Shown here: positions 1 through 10,885 of the stretch, piece after piece | How the letters are laid out: the number at the start of each line of letters is the position of its first letter | How positions within the stretch are numbered: position 1 is the first letter of the stretch | Source: Verticillium longisporum | Lineage: Eukaryota > Ascomycota > Sordariomycetes > Glomerellales > Plectosphaerellaceae | Direction of reading: 5' to 3' | DNA length: 64,000 bases | Assembly (NCBI GenBank): GCA_019188255.1 | Contig: JAETXT010000003.1 | Location: forward strand, 1,054,001-1,118,000 | Notes under the pieces: model-generated | What the model saw: only the letters and a program-made list of their open reading frames with translations | The model's database searches: none | What the model was told of the DNA's origin: nothing | Position numbers and translations under genes: made by a program

Positions 1-604
1 AGGGTATTCTGCGCACTGGATGGCCAGGTGTAATATGGTGGTGTCATCCAGACCGGTGCCGCTCAGCGATCCGATGGAGGAAATGCTGGTCCGCGGACCG
101 CCCTCGGCAGTTTCGCGAATGGCTCTGGAGATGGATGCCGTGTCGCCACTCCGCAAAGACTCGACGATGCGAAATTTGCGAACGGACTGCTCGAGAGATA
201 CGCCCTTGTTTTCGAGCGATACGCTGCCAGTCTTGGAAGACAGGCCTGCGGGGCTCTGGTTGGAGGGTGTTCGTGCCAGGGCGGCGGAGGAGGCGGTGAG
301 CTTGGCGCCCTGTGTTCGGGTGGAGGTTTGGTGGGATAGAGAGGCGCTCGACGAGAAGGACGGAGAAAGGCCCGAGAAGCCAGAGTTGCCAGCGTCGTCG
401 GGGCCGGAAGAGTTCGAGGCGTCCTCTTCGTGACGAGAGTGATTGCGACGGAGAAGGGCGAGGGCAGCGGCCGATTTCGACCGCTTATGGGCGGTGATGC
501 TGTAGCTGCGGTGGCATTAGGACTGGTATGGTCGTCGCATGGGGGGGAGAGGTTCAGATGTGTTCAGGGGAGCGAGGGGCGTACCTTTCGCCTGTGTCTG
601 ACAT
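1..604 (-). CDS. Ankyrin-repeat protein, N-terminal part (cut by window edge)
   Basis: This gene runs off the left edge, so only the first ~190 residues are present. Exon 1 is 585-604 (ATG at 602-604, MSDTGE), an intron of 79 nt lies at 506-584 (donor GTACGC, acceptor CCGCAG preceded by a CTAAT branch-like site), and exon 2 continues from 505 to the edge. The frame joins exactly across the splice. The N-terminus is basic and Ser-rich (HKRSKSAAALALLRR) and low in complexity. From about residue 140 it becomes ordered, and it ends with an ankyrin-type signature, DDTTILHLAIQCAEYP. That fits the first ankyrin repeat of a larger protein. The partner and function cannot be told from this fragment. 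The splice model is well supported; the family call rests on one repeat. Confidence 0.6.
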
Positions 605-1745
605 GTTGACACTGTTGTTCGAATCCTTGTCGAGGCAGCCAAGGCAAAGAAGAGCGAGAATAGCAACAACAACAACAACCAGAATAGGGCACCTAGGTTA
701 TGTAACGCAGGAGATGACGGGCGCGGGCCGAAGGGCGTTGGGCAAATGTGTAGAGAACTGGATGAGGTAAGGTAGAGAGGGTCTCGGGAGATGGACTGTG
801 CTTCACAGCATTCACATTCTCGGCAGACGCCTTACTCCACCAGTGCTTGCGTAGAAACAGGTGCAGCTGGCCGCCGTTGGGGACCCTGATGCGGATATTG
901 TCCTCGGTGGCTGATACAGTTTGTTGTTGGGCGGGGCCTTGACTCGACTGAGACCTGGGGCTCTGGCAACGAGGGGCCACCGTAGTCCGATACCCTATTA
1001 TACGAGCTGTGGAGGAACGGAATTCGGGCACTGGAAACGGCCGGCATGCACGAATGGCGCGTCGTGTAGTAGAAGAGGGTCTGAGCCACAATGATGAAGA
1101 GGTCGATGGACGTTAGGTAGGTAGGTAGGTGGTAGGCAGCGTCAGGAGCAACGATGGCGATGGAGTCGTGGATTGAGATACATATGGCCAGGCACAAAGT
1201 GGCCAGTCGAGAAAGCACCAACCAGTCGTCCTGTTTCCCCTCTTCCACCTTGCTTTCGAGTGCAGGAGCCAGGCAATGACGTTCTTGCATGTGGGGTGGA
1301 TTGAGCTTGCGCCTGGTTGGAGCTCCAGCCAATGACGCCTCGGTGCCCTGAAGCTAGATCAGGGGATGACTAACAACCCCTTGTTCACCTGCTCCAACGG
1401 GCGGCTCCTCTTTCGTGCCCCGTCTGCCTCAGGGAAATCCGTGCTTCGATCTGTGGTTGTGTCTCATTTCTTACAGTTACGATCACCTTGCTGCGCCGCC
1501 AACGTTGACGCGTCCCGGCCTTGAAGACCTGTACGGCCCTTGCAATATACGGTAGCACAGAAAACATCGTATGATGAGGCTGGACACCTGTTCTAGATTC
1601 TGACCAAGAATGCGGCTACATGGATCCTGAACTTTGATACTACTTACAACCGCCAATAGATCAACCCACCAAATCATTATTACTTATGTAGATGCAGAAT
1701 CAATACGACATCGAAGAGAACAAGCCGTCAATTATCCATGGTTGC
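605..1745. other. Intergenic, ankyrin gene promoter side and chitinase 3' side
   Basis: No gene is recognised. The reading frames here are short and have no family resemblance. The only structure I see is a small TAGG microsatellite at 1114-1130. Confidence 0.5.
1114..1130. repeat. TAGG microsatellite (4 copies)
   Basis: Four perfect TAGG units followed by T. The CCTA/TAGG word recurs in several gene-free stretches of the window. Confidence 0.8.
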
Positions 1746-3549
1746 CTACAGCAAAAGCCCAGCGACAACGACGGCAAGAGCCGCTGCGCTGACCATCCCG
1801 GACTTTCCGGCACCAGCCTCCACGATGTGGCTCGGCTTCGGTAGCGCATGCGGGCCGGTAGCGTTGTGCCCAGGACCTGCAGGCGGAATCACAATGGTCG
1901 TGTACGGCTTCTTCACTGGAGGAATTGGCTCGCCGCTTTCCTTCGGGGTGAGTCCTCCTCGTTGCCCTTTTGGGGAACGTGAGGTCCGCCGCTAGGCTTG
2001 GGTGGCTGAGGAGCATCCGTCTTCGGTCCCTGAGGAACGTCATCCGTGGCAGGGCAGACGGTGGTGTACCATGTGACTTCGGTCGTGACCTGGCCAGAAG
2101 GGCAGTATGCCACATCAGGAGCACAAGAGGTGACGGTATATGTCTTGGTCGTGTAGGCAGTGCTCGTCGTCCAGACGGGCGCTGACGTGACGGGCGCTGA
2201 CGTGATGGCGGGTGTTGGGGTGGCATCGCCAGTCTCCGTGACAGGGCATACGGTCGTGTACAAGGGAATAGTCTCCGTAACGACATCTCCCTTGGTGCAG
2301 GGCACATCAGGCTTGCAGGACGTGATGGTGCGGGTGCTTGTGGCGTATACGGTGCTTGTGGTAAGCTCGACAGAGTTGGAGGTAATGCTGGTGGGTCCAA
2401 CGGACGAGGAGGATACGGTGATTGACGCCGTAATTGTTGAGTTGGATGGCAAACGACTACTGGTTGTGGCAGGTCCGGTGGGAGGCGCAGAGTCGCATCC
2501 AAACTCGAGCGCGTCGGCAGCGTGTTCATTGAAGTTCTTGCCATCAATGGCGTTCTGAGCGCCCCTCGTCGCGTCCCAAAATGACAGGCCTCCAAACTGA
2601 CTCTTGTCCTTGAGCGCGCAAACGATTTCCTTGACCTGCTTGTTGTCGACATAGCCACTGCCACCTGCCGCAGGGCTCGCCAGCAGGCCGATAAAGATAT
2701 GTGCGTCCTTGCTCTGGTCGGTCTCCGACAGGACCCTCAGCCAATCATCATAGTTGATGTTGTCAGAAGCCTGACAGCCAGGGTTGTTGTAGAACTGGAT
2801 GAACAAGGCATCGAACTGGGCAGCGTAGACAAGCTCCTTCAGTTGGAAGTACTCATCGGAAGTAGGGCACTGGGGGCAGCTGTGATGTAGTACCCAGGGT
2901 TGAGGCCGCGAAGGACCTCAACCATCCTGATGTAGGGCGCTTGGTTGGCTGGTACATGTCGTGGTCAGCCTGTGAAGCCGGAAGCGTACATATATGCGAA
3001 CTTACGGTACTTGAACTCAATATCAAAATCGAAGCCATCGACGGCGACATGCTCCGTCTCGCTGATATCAAAGGGACGAGGACCAGGGTAGGTAGGATCG
3101 TACGGGCCGAAGATGGAGTGGAGCTGTTCAGCGAAGACTTCACCCTCTTCCTCGTCCAAGACATCATAACTGCAAGGCTCACCACCGGCGCAATGTCCGC
3201 CAATGGATAGAAGAACCTTCTTGCCAATGCTCTGGCAGTACCTGATGTCTGTCTTGATAGCATCACAGTTCATGATGAGAGAGGTCTCTTCGCCGTTGAC
3301 CGGGTTCACATAGAACTGCTCGCCGCCACAGTGACCGGCAAAGTTGGTTCCGGGATAGTCGTTGCCGTACCTTGGGGACTTGTTCACAAAGGACAGAGTG
3401 ACGGAGGTGACGCCGGGCGAGTCACAGTAGCTGGCCAGGCGATCCGTGGGCAGGCCCAGCTGACCCCAGTAGAGGTTGAGCCCGCCATACGTATTAGCAA
3501 AGGCGGGGCCGGCACCAAGAGCCACGGCCAGGAGGGACTTGAACATCAT
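1746..3549 (-). CDS. GPI-anchored class III GH18 chitinase (frame broken twice)
   Basis: Secreted chitinase that hydrolyses beta-1,4-GlcNAc polymers, probably at the cell wall. Exon 1 is 3006-3549; the intron is 2949-3005 (donor GTAAGT, acceptor ACCAG); the rest runs to TAG at 1746-1748. The start (MMFKSLLAVALG) opens a signal peptide. The catalytic GH18 motif DGFDFDIE (DxxDxDxE) lies near residue 175, followed by LNPGYYITA and then, in another frame, QCPTSDEYF and FIQFYNNPG. After the GH18 domain come two Ser/Thr-rich modules, each ending in YTTVCP, and a hydrophobic C-terminus (AAALAVVVAGLLL) typical of a GPI signal. Two single-base losses break the frame: one in the G5 run at 2872-2876 (expected ITAAPQC) and one near the G4 run at 1945-1948. 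An undamaged copy would be about 580 residues. Sequence error is more likely than a pseudogene because the protein is intact on both sides. Confidence 0.85.
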
Positions 3550-5508
3550 GTTGGTGATATACCTGATGTGAATGTGAAAATGTAGAAGGACTGTAAGGTG
3601 GCCGAAGCCTGTAGGTAACGAGCGTGGAGAGGTGGTTGTGGGTTCAACGAAAGGACGCAAACAAAGTGTCTGCAAAGCCGAAAGTGGCGGGATGTCGTCT
3701 CTGGCTTGACGATGATGAGATGAGGAGACACGAGCAGCAGAGTAGGCATGGTCCGAAGGAAGTCGGACGGGGAGAGGGCCTTTCATAGCCATTCAGTTGG
3801 TCGGCATCGTAGTGCGGCGACCATGCCCACCGGCGTGACGGCGCATGATGACAGCAGTTAGCTTGTTGCTGTGTTTGCCTTGGACCACCCAACTCATCTG
3901 GACGGCGCCGGAACCCATGCCGGGCTAAGGCATCGAGAGATTACCAGACAATGTCAAGGCTGGTGCCGAGCGAGGTATGCTGCGAGCTGCTCATGGAGAA
4001 CGGTGAGAATTGGCTGGGCAATGCGGACATGCGGCAAGTCCAGCAGCGCGATAACCATCCAGTGTGCTTGACCGAAGGACCAAAATGGCAGAGGGGAGGA
4101 ACGTGGTTGGAGATGGTGACGGCAAGGGACTTGTAGTTGGTGGAGAGGCTGGTGTGCAGTGGATCTACGCTTGCTGTGCCTGGTACCTGCAGTGGTAGCG
4201 CCTGCCATGTGATGTGAGATGAAATGAGACAACCACAAGGTGGGGTGCTTCCTTCCCAGGGGAGATCCGGCCAGCCCTGCCGGGCTCAGGAACGACTGGC
4301 GGCGTGATCGACAACCTGCCTAACTCAGTAGGGCACCTTCTCAGGTACCACGGTGAGGTGCTCAAGGTAGGTACGTTCCCAAGGTACCTAGGTACTATCT
4401 ACTAGCAGCCTTCAGGGCCCTGCCGAGGATCGGTGGAGAACCTCGGGCTGCTTCTATTGAACCACCATCGACGGTTACTGGCTGGACGAGAGACGCCAGT
4501 GCGGCGGCTCATCGATGGAAATGGTCCGCCCAGAGGATCAAAGTCGATATTTCCCCTGATCCGTGCGTCTGACATCTCGGCCGATTTAGCCTGAACCCTT
4601 GACAACACATTTGGCCACGTCCCCTTCCTTTCTTCGCTTACCCTTGCGTCTCCAAGAGTCCGGAACAGGTCGCCCTGTGAGCAGAACTCGCTATACAGCC
4701 AAGCCTTTCCCAGTTGATGGTCATGGGTGGAACACCAAGCCGAGCAGATGCTGCCCCGTCCATGTGCGCTCACCTGGCTGGGGTGAAGACTGCAAGACCT
4801 GGTCGTGGCTTTTCGCCCCCACTCCTGTGACGCGTACGGGCACGTTGGCTCTCACAGCAGGAATCGCTCAGGCGCGATTCTCACATCCTTCACCAAGGAT
4901 TTGACGGGTCTGGACACTTCTCATGGATGGACACTGTCTGGCACCCAAGGGGGGGGGGCTCCTTCAGGGGTGTCAGATGAAAGTAGGAAGAAAGGGCAGC
5001 TCAGTGCGTCACTGTAAGATTGTTCCTCCAAATAATCCAATGCTGTCGGTAGGCCGAGCACACTGCTGACGGGGTGCGCCTGGGCCTGCTCTTGGGCCTA
5101 TCCGGCGAGATTCTAGCAGATTTAGGTCAAGTAGCCTGAGACTACTGTATCCTTGACCAGGTTCATGTCTGGGGCGGCTACTCTTCATCACATATATACC
5201 CATTCATGTGAATATGTAGACTGCTCAGTCATCCTGCAGTCCAAGGAACACGCGCTCGGCCTACCAATTGTTCTACGCCCCTGAACCCCTGGACTTATCA
5301 ACAACGACAGGCCTAAGTGATAGTGGTGCGTGACGACTACTACCATGGCCGTTGTACGAGCATAAGGCAAACGTTTGCAACGTGACGAGCAAAAGACAGC
5401 GAAAGAATTCAAAAGGGCACATAAAGTGAAGGTGTACATCTCATTCATTCTATGGATCCCGCCAAACGAGATTCAGTGGTATCTGTCTATTTCAGCTGCC
5501 CTTCCCCT
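3550..5508. other. Intergenic, chitinase promoter side and pirin 3' side
   Basis: About 2 kb with no recognisable gene. It contains a cluster of TACCTAGGTA-like words at 4341-4402, including a perfect 12-nt palindrome, and a long G run near 4949. Confidence 0.5.
4384..4395. repeat. 12-nt palindrome GTACCTAGGTAC
   Basis: Perfect inverted repeat with related GGTACC and AAGGTAGGTACG words just upstream. Function is unknown. Similar palindromes occur at 32217-32228 and 52570-52582. Confidence 0.7.
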
Positions 5509-6546
5509 TTAGGCAGTATCCAGCACAATGACCTCGGCCTCGGCCTCACCGACGCTCTCGACGCCAAGCTTGTCCCCAGCATTGACGGCATCGACAAAAG
5601 CGCCGTCACCCTCAGACAACACGGCGTCGTCGCGGCCGTCTATCCTGATCTTGGCCTTGCCGCTCTTGGTCATGGGCAGGTGGACAAAGACCTTCCTCTT
5701 GGTCTGTGTGGTGCCGCGGCCGCCGATGCTCCACTCAAAGGCGCCGCCGGGGGCGATGATGCCGGCGCCCATGACGAGGTCGGCGTGGATGGGAATGGTG
5801 CCCTCGACGGCAGGCTCGGCGGCCTTCTCCTCGGCGGCCGAGGCGTCGGGCCCGCCCTTGAGCGGCGACAGAATGGGCACAAAGGCGGCGCGCTTGGCGT
5901 CGTCGTCAAAGTGGCGCGTGTGGTAGTTGGGCGGCAGCCCGCGCTTCCAGGGGATGGCCCAGATCTGCAAAAAGTGCACCGTGTCGCGCTGGTGCTCGTT
6001 CATCTCCGAGTGCGCGATGCCCGTGCCGCCCGTCGTGAACTGCACGTCGCCGCGGTGCATGCGGTAGAACTGGTCGGCGTTGGCGTCGCCCTCGGCGCCC
6101 TTGCGCAGCATCGAGTCGCGGTGTGTCAGCTCGCCCGACAGGATGTAGCTGAAAATCTCAAAGTCGCGGTGCGGGTGCGTCGGGAAGCCCGTCTGCGCCT
6201 TGACGCGGTCCTCGTTGAGCACGCGCAGCGCACCAAAGTGCGTGTAGTCTGGATTGTACCAGTCGGCGAACGAGAAGGAGTGGTACGTGTTGAGCCAGCC
6301 GTGGTCCGAGTGGCCGCGGGTGCCGCTGCGGTGCGGCGAGATGCGTGCGTGGCGGAGCGTCTTGGACATGGTCGACTTGATGGTGCTGTTGAGCATGGGT
6401 GGTGGCGAGGTAGTACTGTTGTTTGTGTTCGTGGTTGTGTCTCTCGCTGAGAGAATGGCTGTGATGCTGTCTGCGAGTGGTGTCTTGAAGATGGTGATGG
6501 CCAGAAGAGCAACACAAACTGCTACGACGAGCGCGAGGCGCGGCAT
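5509..6546 (-). CDS. Pirin-family bicupin with N-terminal hydrophobic segment
   Basis: Single-exon gene of 345 residues. The bicupin core starts near residue 60 (MSKTLRHARI) and carries the pirin signature HSFSFADWYNP, the metal-ligand strand HPHRDFEIFSYILSGELTH (two His, a Glu and a further His) and MHRGDVQFTTGGTGIAHSE. Pirins are iron-binding cupins. Some act as quercetinases and others as transcriptional cofactors; the substrate here cannot be read from sequence. The first ~22 residues (PRLALVVAVCVALLAITIF) form a hydrophobic segment followed by a Thr/Asn/Ser/Pro linker, which is unusual for pirins. In-frame ATGs at codons 51 (6394-6396) and 60 (6367-6369) would give a soluble core. I give the longest ATG frame, but the true start may be codon 51 or 60. 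It lies tail-to-head 600 bp from the phytoene desaturase 3' end. Confidence 0.88.
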   Translation of the reverse strand: MPRLALVVAVCVALLAITIFKTPLADSITAILSARDTTTNTNNSTTSPPPMLNSTIKSTMSKTLRHARISPHRSGTRGHSDHGWLNTYHSFSFADWYNPDYTHFGALRVLNEDRVKAQTGFPTHPHRDFEIFSYILSGELTHRDSMLRKGAEGDANADQFYRMHRGDVQFTTGGTGIAHSEMNEHQRDTVHFLQIWAIPWKRGLPPNYHTRHFDDDAKRAAFVPILSPLKGGPDASAAEEKAAEPAVEGTIPIHADLVMGAGIIAPGGAFEWSIGGRGTTQTKRKVFVHLPMTKSGKAKIRIDGRDDAVLSEGDGAFVDAVNAGDKLGVESVGEAEAEVIVLDTA

Positions 6547-7159
6547 ATATACTTTTCTTTTCTTTTCTCGGGTTCTGGATTCCCGTCGTTCCTCTGGATC
6601 AATCGAGAAGAGGCTCGTTGCAAAGATTTTGAATAATGGGTAACTGGTTTGTCAATTGACGAGAGCCTTTTGTAAGTAAAGGTAAAGGGGGGGGCTCGTC
6701 TGGTCTTGTGAGATTTCGTGATTCGGCGCTCTGAGATGCTTAGACGGGATTATTCATGCTGACAGGCGGCGCGCCCCACCTGGCTCCGAGGGAGCTCCAC
6801 ATTGTACTGCATTTGCCCCGCCAGATCGGCCCCCCCGCTTGATGCGGCCTTGACGGGGCCGGCCTCGAACGCCTGAGTAAGCGCCGACCAATGATGACGA
6901 CATGGATTGTCATCGTTCATTGGGTTTGGCCTGTGACCACCATCTTCGTCCTGTCGCGATAGCTTCATCCATGATTGTTTTGTCAATTGTTAATTTTTTT
7001 TCTGTCTCTGAAAATACTTAAAGCGTGCAGCCATGGGCTGATTTTGATTGTTCACAATGTAAAATTATCATTAGCCTCCAAAGACCGTGTCTTGATCCTC
7101 AAAAGCCGTCTACCAGAAGGTATCGCAAAATGCTCCCCACTCTCCCCCCCGCCCTAAGC
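6547..7159. other. Intergenic, pirin promoter side and phytoene desaturase 3' side
   Basis: About 610 bp. A T/C-rich stretch (TTTTCTTTTCTTTTCTCGG) sits immediately upstream of the pirin ATG, as in many fungal leaders. No gene or RNA is recognised. Confidence 0.5.
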
Positions 7160-8983
7160 TTAGCAAACAAGTGACACGACTCTCGGCCACACAAACAAGT
7201 ACATCATGTACACCGCAAACAAAAATGACAGCACGGCGACTTCCTCTGAGCCAAAGTGGAACGTATACCGCATAAGGTCGAGCGCCTTGGTCTTCTGTCT
7301 CCGCTCCGCCAGCTGTTGCTTCGGAAAGTTCTTCGTGTGGGCCCACGGCACGGGCAGGCCTCGGTCGTCGAGGATCTGCTCGGCTGTGATTTTGGCCCCC
7401 ACCAGCACAATGGGCACACCCGTGCCGGGGTGCGTGCTGGCGCCGACAAAGTAGGCATTCTCGAGACCCTCGGCGCGGGTGCGCGGCCGGAAGGCGAGAA
7501 CGTTGGGCACGCTGTGCGTCAGGCCGAGGATGGCGCCCTTGTCGAGGTTGAACTTGTCTTCCCAGCTCAGCGGGTTGTTGACAATCTCGTTTGTGATGAA
7601 TTGCCCAATCGGCGCACAGCCGGTCCTCGCGCTGATCGTCTCGAGCACGGCGGCGCGCGCGCGGGCGACGAGGTTGATCCACGACTTTTCGTCCGTCGGT
7701 AGGCCAGGGGTGTCAACACTGCCCTTGGAACGGGCGAGGTGGCCAATGGGAACGAGAACAATGATGGCGTCGCCGTCCTCGGGTGCGGCACTCGGATCGA
7801 TCCTGCTCGGCACATTAACGTAGAAGCTCGGCTGGTCAGGGAGACCGTGGCGCTTGAAGATGGCATCAAAGGACTCGCGATATTCTTCGGCGAGGAAAAT
7901 GTTGTGGGTGCCGAGCTCGGGGATCTTGCGGTTCACGCTCCAATAGAACGAGATGGAACTGCAGGATGCCTCCTTCTTCTGCAGCGACTGGCTGTATGCA
8001 ATGGTGCCGGGCGTCTTGGGCATCAGGTTGCTATAGGCGTAGACGAGGTCGGCGTTAATGACGACGACATCCGCCGACAGAGACTCGCCCGACTCGAGAA
8101 CGACACCAGTCGCGCGGTTGCTTTCCTCGGCGGTAGAAATGCTGGCAACGGACGTGTTGAGGCGGTATTCCACGCCCATCTGCTCTCCGATGCGGACGAG
8201 CGCCGCGATGATGGCGTGGAAGCCTCCCCTGGGATACCAGATGCCCTCAGCAAACTCGGTGTACTGGAGCAGAGAGTAGGTGGCCGGTGCATCGAATGGG
8301 GACATGCCCATGTACATGACGGCAAAGGTAAAGACACGCCTGAGCCTCTCGGTCCAGAAGTAGCGACTCGCGCGAGCATAGATGCTTTCGAGGGGGTGAA
8401 GCGCCACGACACGTTTCAGCAAGCTTGGCCGCGCGAGGTTGAACAAGGACGTAAAGTTGCGATGAAGAACGTCGGTCACGGACACCTCGTAGTGGGTATG
8501 CGCCTCACGCATCCAGCTCAGGTAGCGCGCAAACCCTTCCTTGCCCTCCCAGCGCTCGACTTCAACCTTCATGGTCGCCAGATCGGAAGAGTGCTTGAAG
8601 AGCTCGCCGTCGTGGAACCAGACATTGTAGTTGACATCCTGGCAACGGAGGAGGTCGACACCCGAGTCGGCAATGGTGGTGTCCAGATCGCGGAACGTCT
8701 CATGGAAGAGCTGGGGCAGCAGAAGGAGCGAGGGACCTTGGTCGAAGCGGTAGCCCTCGTGGTGAATGAGGGAGCAGCGTCCGCCAGTGAAGTCATTCTT
8801 CTCGAGGACAGTCACCTTGTAGCCAGCCTTGGCAAGACGCGCAGCAATGGCCACGCCACCTGCGCCGGCACCTAGTTTGCAGAAAAGGTGTCAGATAAAA
8901 TCAGAGGAGAGGCAGGCGGCAGAGGTTCCATGGGTCTTACCAACGACAATGGCCTTTCGAGGCTTTTCACCTAATTTCTGCAT
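7160..8983 (-). CDS. carB: Phytoene desaturase (carotenoid biosynthesis)
   Basis: FAD-dependent enzyme that introduces successive double bonds into phytoene (to lycopene or further in fungi). Exon 1 is 8941-8983 (MQKLGEKPRKAIVV), the intron is 8872-8940 (donor GTAAGA, acceptor AACTAG), and exon 2 is 7160-8871, giving 584 residues, normal for fungal CarB/AL-1. The intron splits the dinucleotide-binding loop, which reads VVGAGAGGVAIAARL once spliced, followed by VTVLEKNDFTGGRC. The C-terminal carotenoid-dehydrogenase signature region (ENAYFVGASTHPGTGVPIVL) is intact. A hydrophobic C-terminal tail (AVLSFLFAVYMMYLFVW) suggests membrane association, as in fungal homologues. It is divergently oriented to the cyclase/synthase gene across 1.9 kb. 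The gene symbol follows Fusarium/Mucorales naming. Confidence 0.95.
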
Positions 8984-10885
8984 TGTGAACGTTTGCAAGC
9001 CGTCTGTCCGTGTGTCTTGCTGTAATGAGCTTCAATGTGGAAGGACAAATAGGCACGAAATGTACAGTGCAAGCTTGCGTCTTATCACGACTGGAGGTAC
9101 AGATGGCGGGAGTGTGACTGTTTTTCTTGTCAGGCAGGAGGTGGTAGCCGGAGAGAAACAAAAATAATACAAGAGCAAACATTCGGCGGGACTACAGGTA
9201 GTTAGGTGTAGAGCGTATGACGCGACGAAGAAGGTCTCGGTCCATTGAATTGCCCATGTGCGAGCCTAGCCACCACTCGCGCATGATGTACCGGTAGGCG
9301 GAGCTCCATGAAAGCCTCCGGCCATCGTGTCCGAGGCGCGTGGCTTCATGTCGTTAATGTGCAGTGATGACACTTAGATTCGGGAGATGCATGCAAGGGA
9401 GCTCAGTGACAGGCCTGCCGGGGGTGGCCGTGACAGACCTTGGCGTGCAGAAAGTCGAAAGGTCCTGGGCAGCTAGGCGGTTCACGAGTAGAGACTGGTC
9501 ATTGCGTGGGCCGCAGAGGCAGAATCGATTTCGGACCAGGAGGGATAGCAACCGCGTTGGCGATGTTTGGCCTGCCTGCTGCGAGGGGCCAGGACTGGGA
9601 CCAGGTAGCCCGGAGAACAGGCCGAGCGAACGAGGGCTCGGGTGGAACAAAAAAAAAAACTGACGGTTCTCATTGGTAAGGCCTATGTCGAGGGGGGCTT
9701 GGCCTGACTTGGGCTGACGTGTAATGGACGTCGATGTCGAAAGATACTACAGTACAAGCACGTAGCAATGGTGATTCCATTCGGAAGATGCGGAGTGGTT
9801 GAGGGGGCTGCGTACATGGTAAGGCTCTGGCAAGGGGAAAAGCGGGTCGCTGTAGGGGTGTTGAGCCAGCAAGACCAGGGCTCCAAGGGTAGGATTCTGG
9901 CATGAACGCATCATAGACTTTTGGAGAAATGCGCTGTATTTCCCATTACACTGCATGTCGCTCTGGGCTGAAGCCACGTCCACATGAAGGCACGGCCTGC
10001 CAAGATGCCCGAAGTCCGATGAAGAAAATATCCGTAGCGCAGAGACGGACGGCTGGCAAGGCGCGAGCGATTTCGCTGTTATCATGCCGTCGGTGCGTGT
10101 ATGCCCCTGCATCAAGCAACCGAGCTCGATAAAAGTAAGGAGGTGCTCAGGTACCGTTTCGGAGCCTTTCTGTGCGAGTGCGAGCTGCTGCATCGTTGAG
10201 TGAGTGATGAAGCGACGATTACGACAGCCCTCACATCTGCAGATTTGCCTCTCCTGCCCGGCTGTCTTTCCTATTTTTTTTTCCATCTGACTCTCAGTCC
10301 GTGCCAGCAATCAGCATTGACTCTGTTGTCGGCTGTGCAGCACAAAGTTTCGCGTCTGTCGTCACCTTGTCACCTCTCACTCCTATTCTCTCCTCTTTCC
10401 CACACCAAGCACCTACCCTATCTAGTCACCTCCACTCAGTCACTGTGTATTGCTCTGATTCACACCCTCTTTCTGTCACATTGATTCACCAGCAAACGCC
10501 TCCATGCGTGTGGCGCACCACCCCCAACGACCGGTACCTTGCATCACTTATCAACCCGCCAGTTGGCGCATCCCCAACACACAGGTACTAAGGGGAAGGG
10601 TAGCACCCGTTCCACGATAAAGCCTCCAAATCCCAGCCACAGGGAGGAAGCAGCAGTAATTAACACCCATCTCGACAGAATTCTTCTGAATTCACCATCG
10701 GTGCCCGACCGACAGTTCTGCTCAGTGGCTTGGCTACAAGTTGCGCCGTTTGAAATCACCAAACGCCAACTTTCACCACTACCCATTACCCACTACCGTG
10801 AAATCTGCCATCTTTCCTCAGCCAACGCGCCTGCCGGGACCGGACAAAGACGGTCACCTCTTGGCCGGCGCATATATCGCCCATT
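8984..10885. promoter_or_regulatory. Shared divergent promoter region of the two carotenoid genes
   Basis: This 1.9-kb stretch separates the starts of two carotenoid genes transcribed away from each other, so it should hold both promoters. CT-rich tracts before the right-hand ATG (about 10230-10520) resemble fungal leader sequence. I did not identify a convincing pair of GATC/CGATN-type light-response boxes by eye. Short reading frames here look like noise. Confidence 0.5.

Noticed and set aside
612..632. TTCGAATCC resembling a tRNA T-loop
   Set aside because: No pairing T-stem, anticodon arm or acceptor stem around it.
832..1332. 166-codon minus-strand frame
   Set aside because: Lies in the promoter side of the ankyrin gene; mixed composition, no homology that I recognise.
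2855..2895. Possible short intron explaining the first chitinase frame break
   Set aside because: The only GT...AG span is 24 nt, too short to splice, and would remove conserved residues.
7739..8875. 378-codon frame on the plus strand opposite phytoene desaturase
   Set aside because: Shadow of the desaturase codons; no family features.
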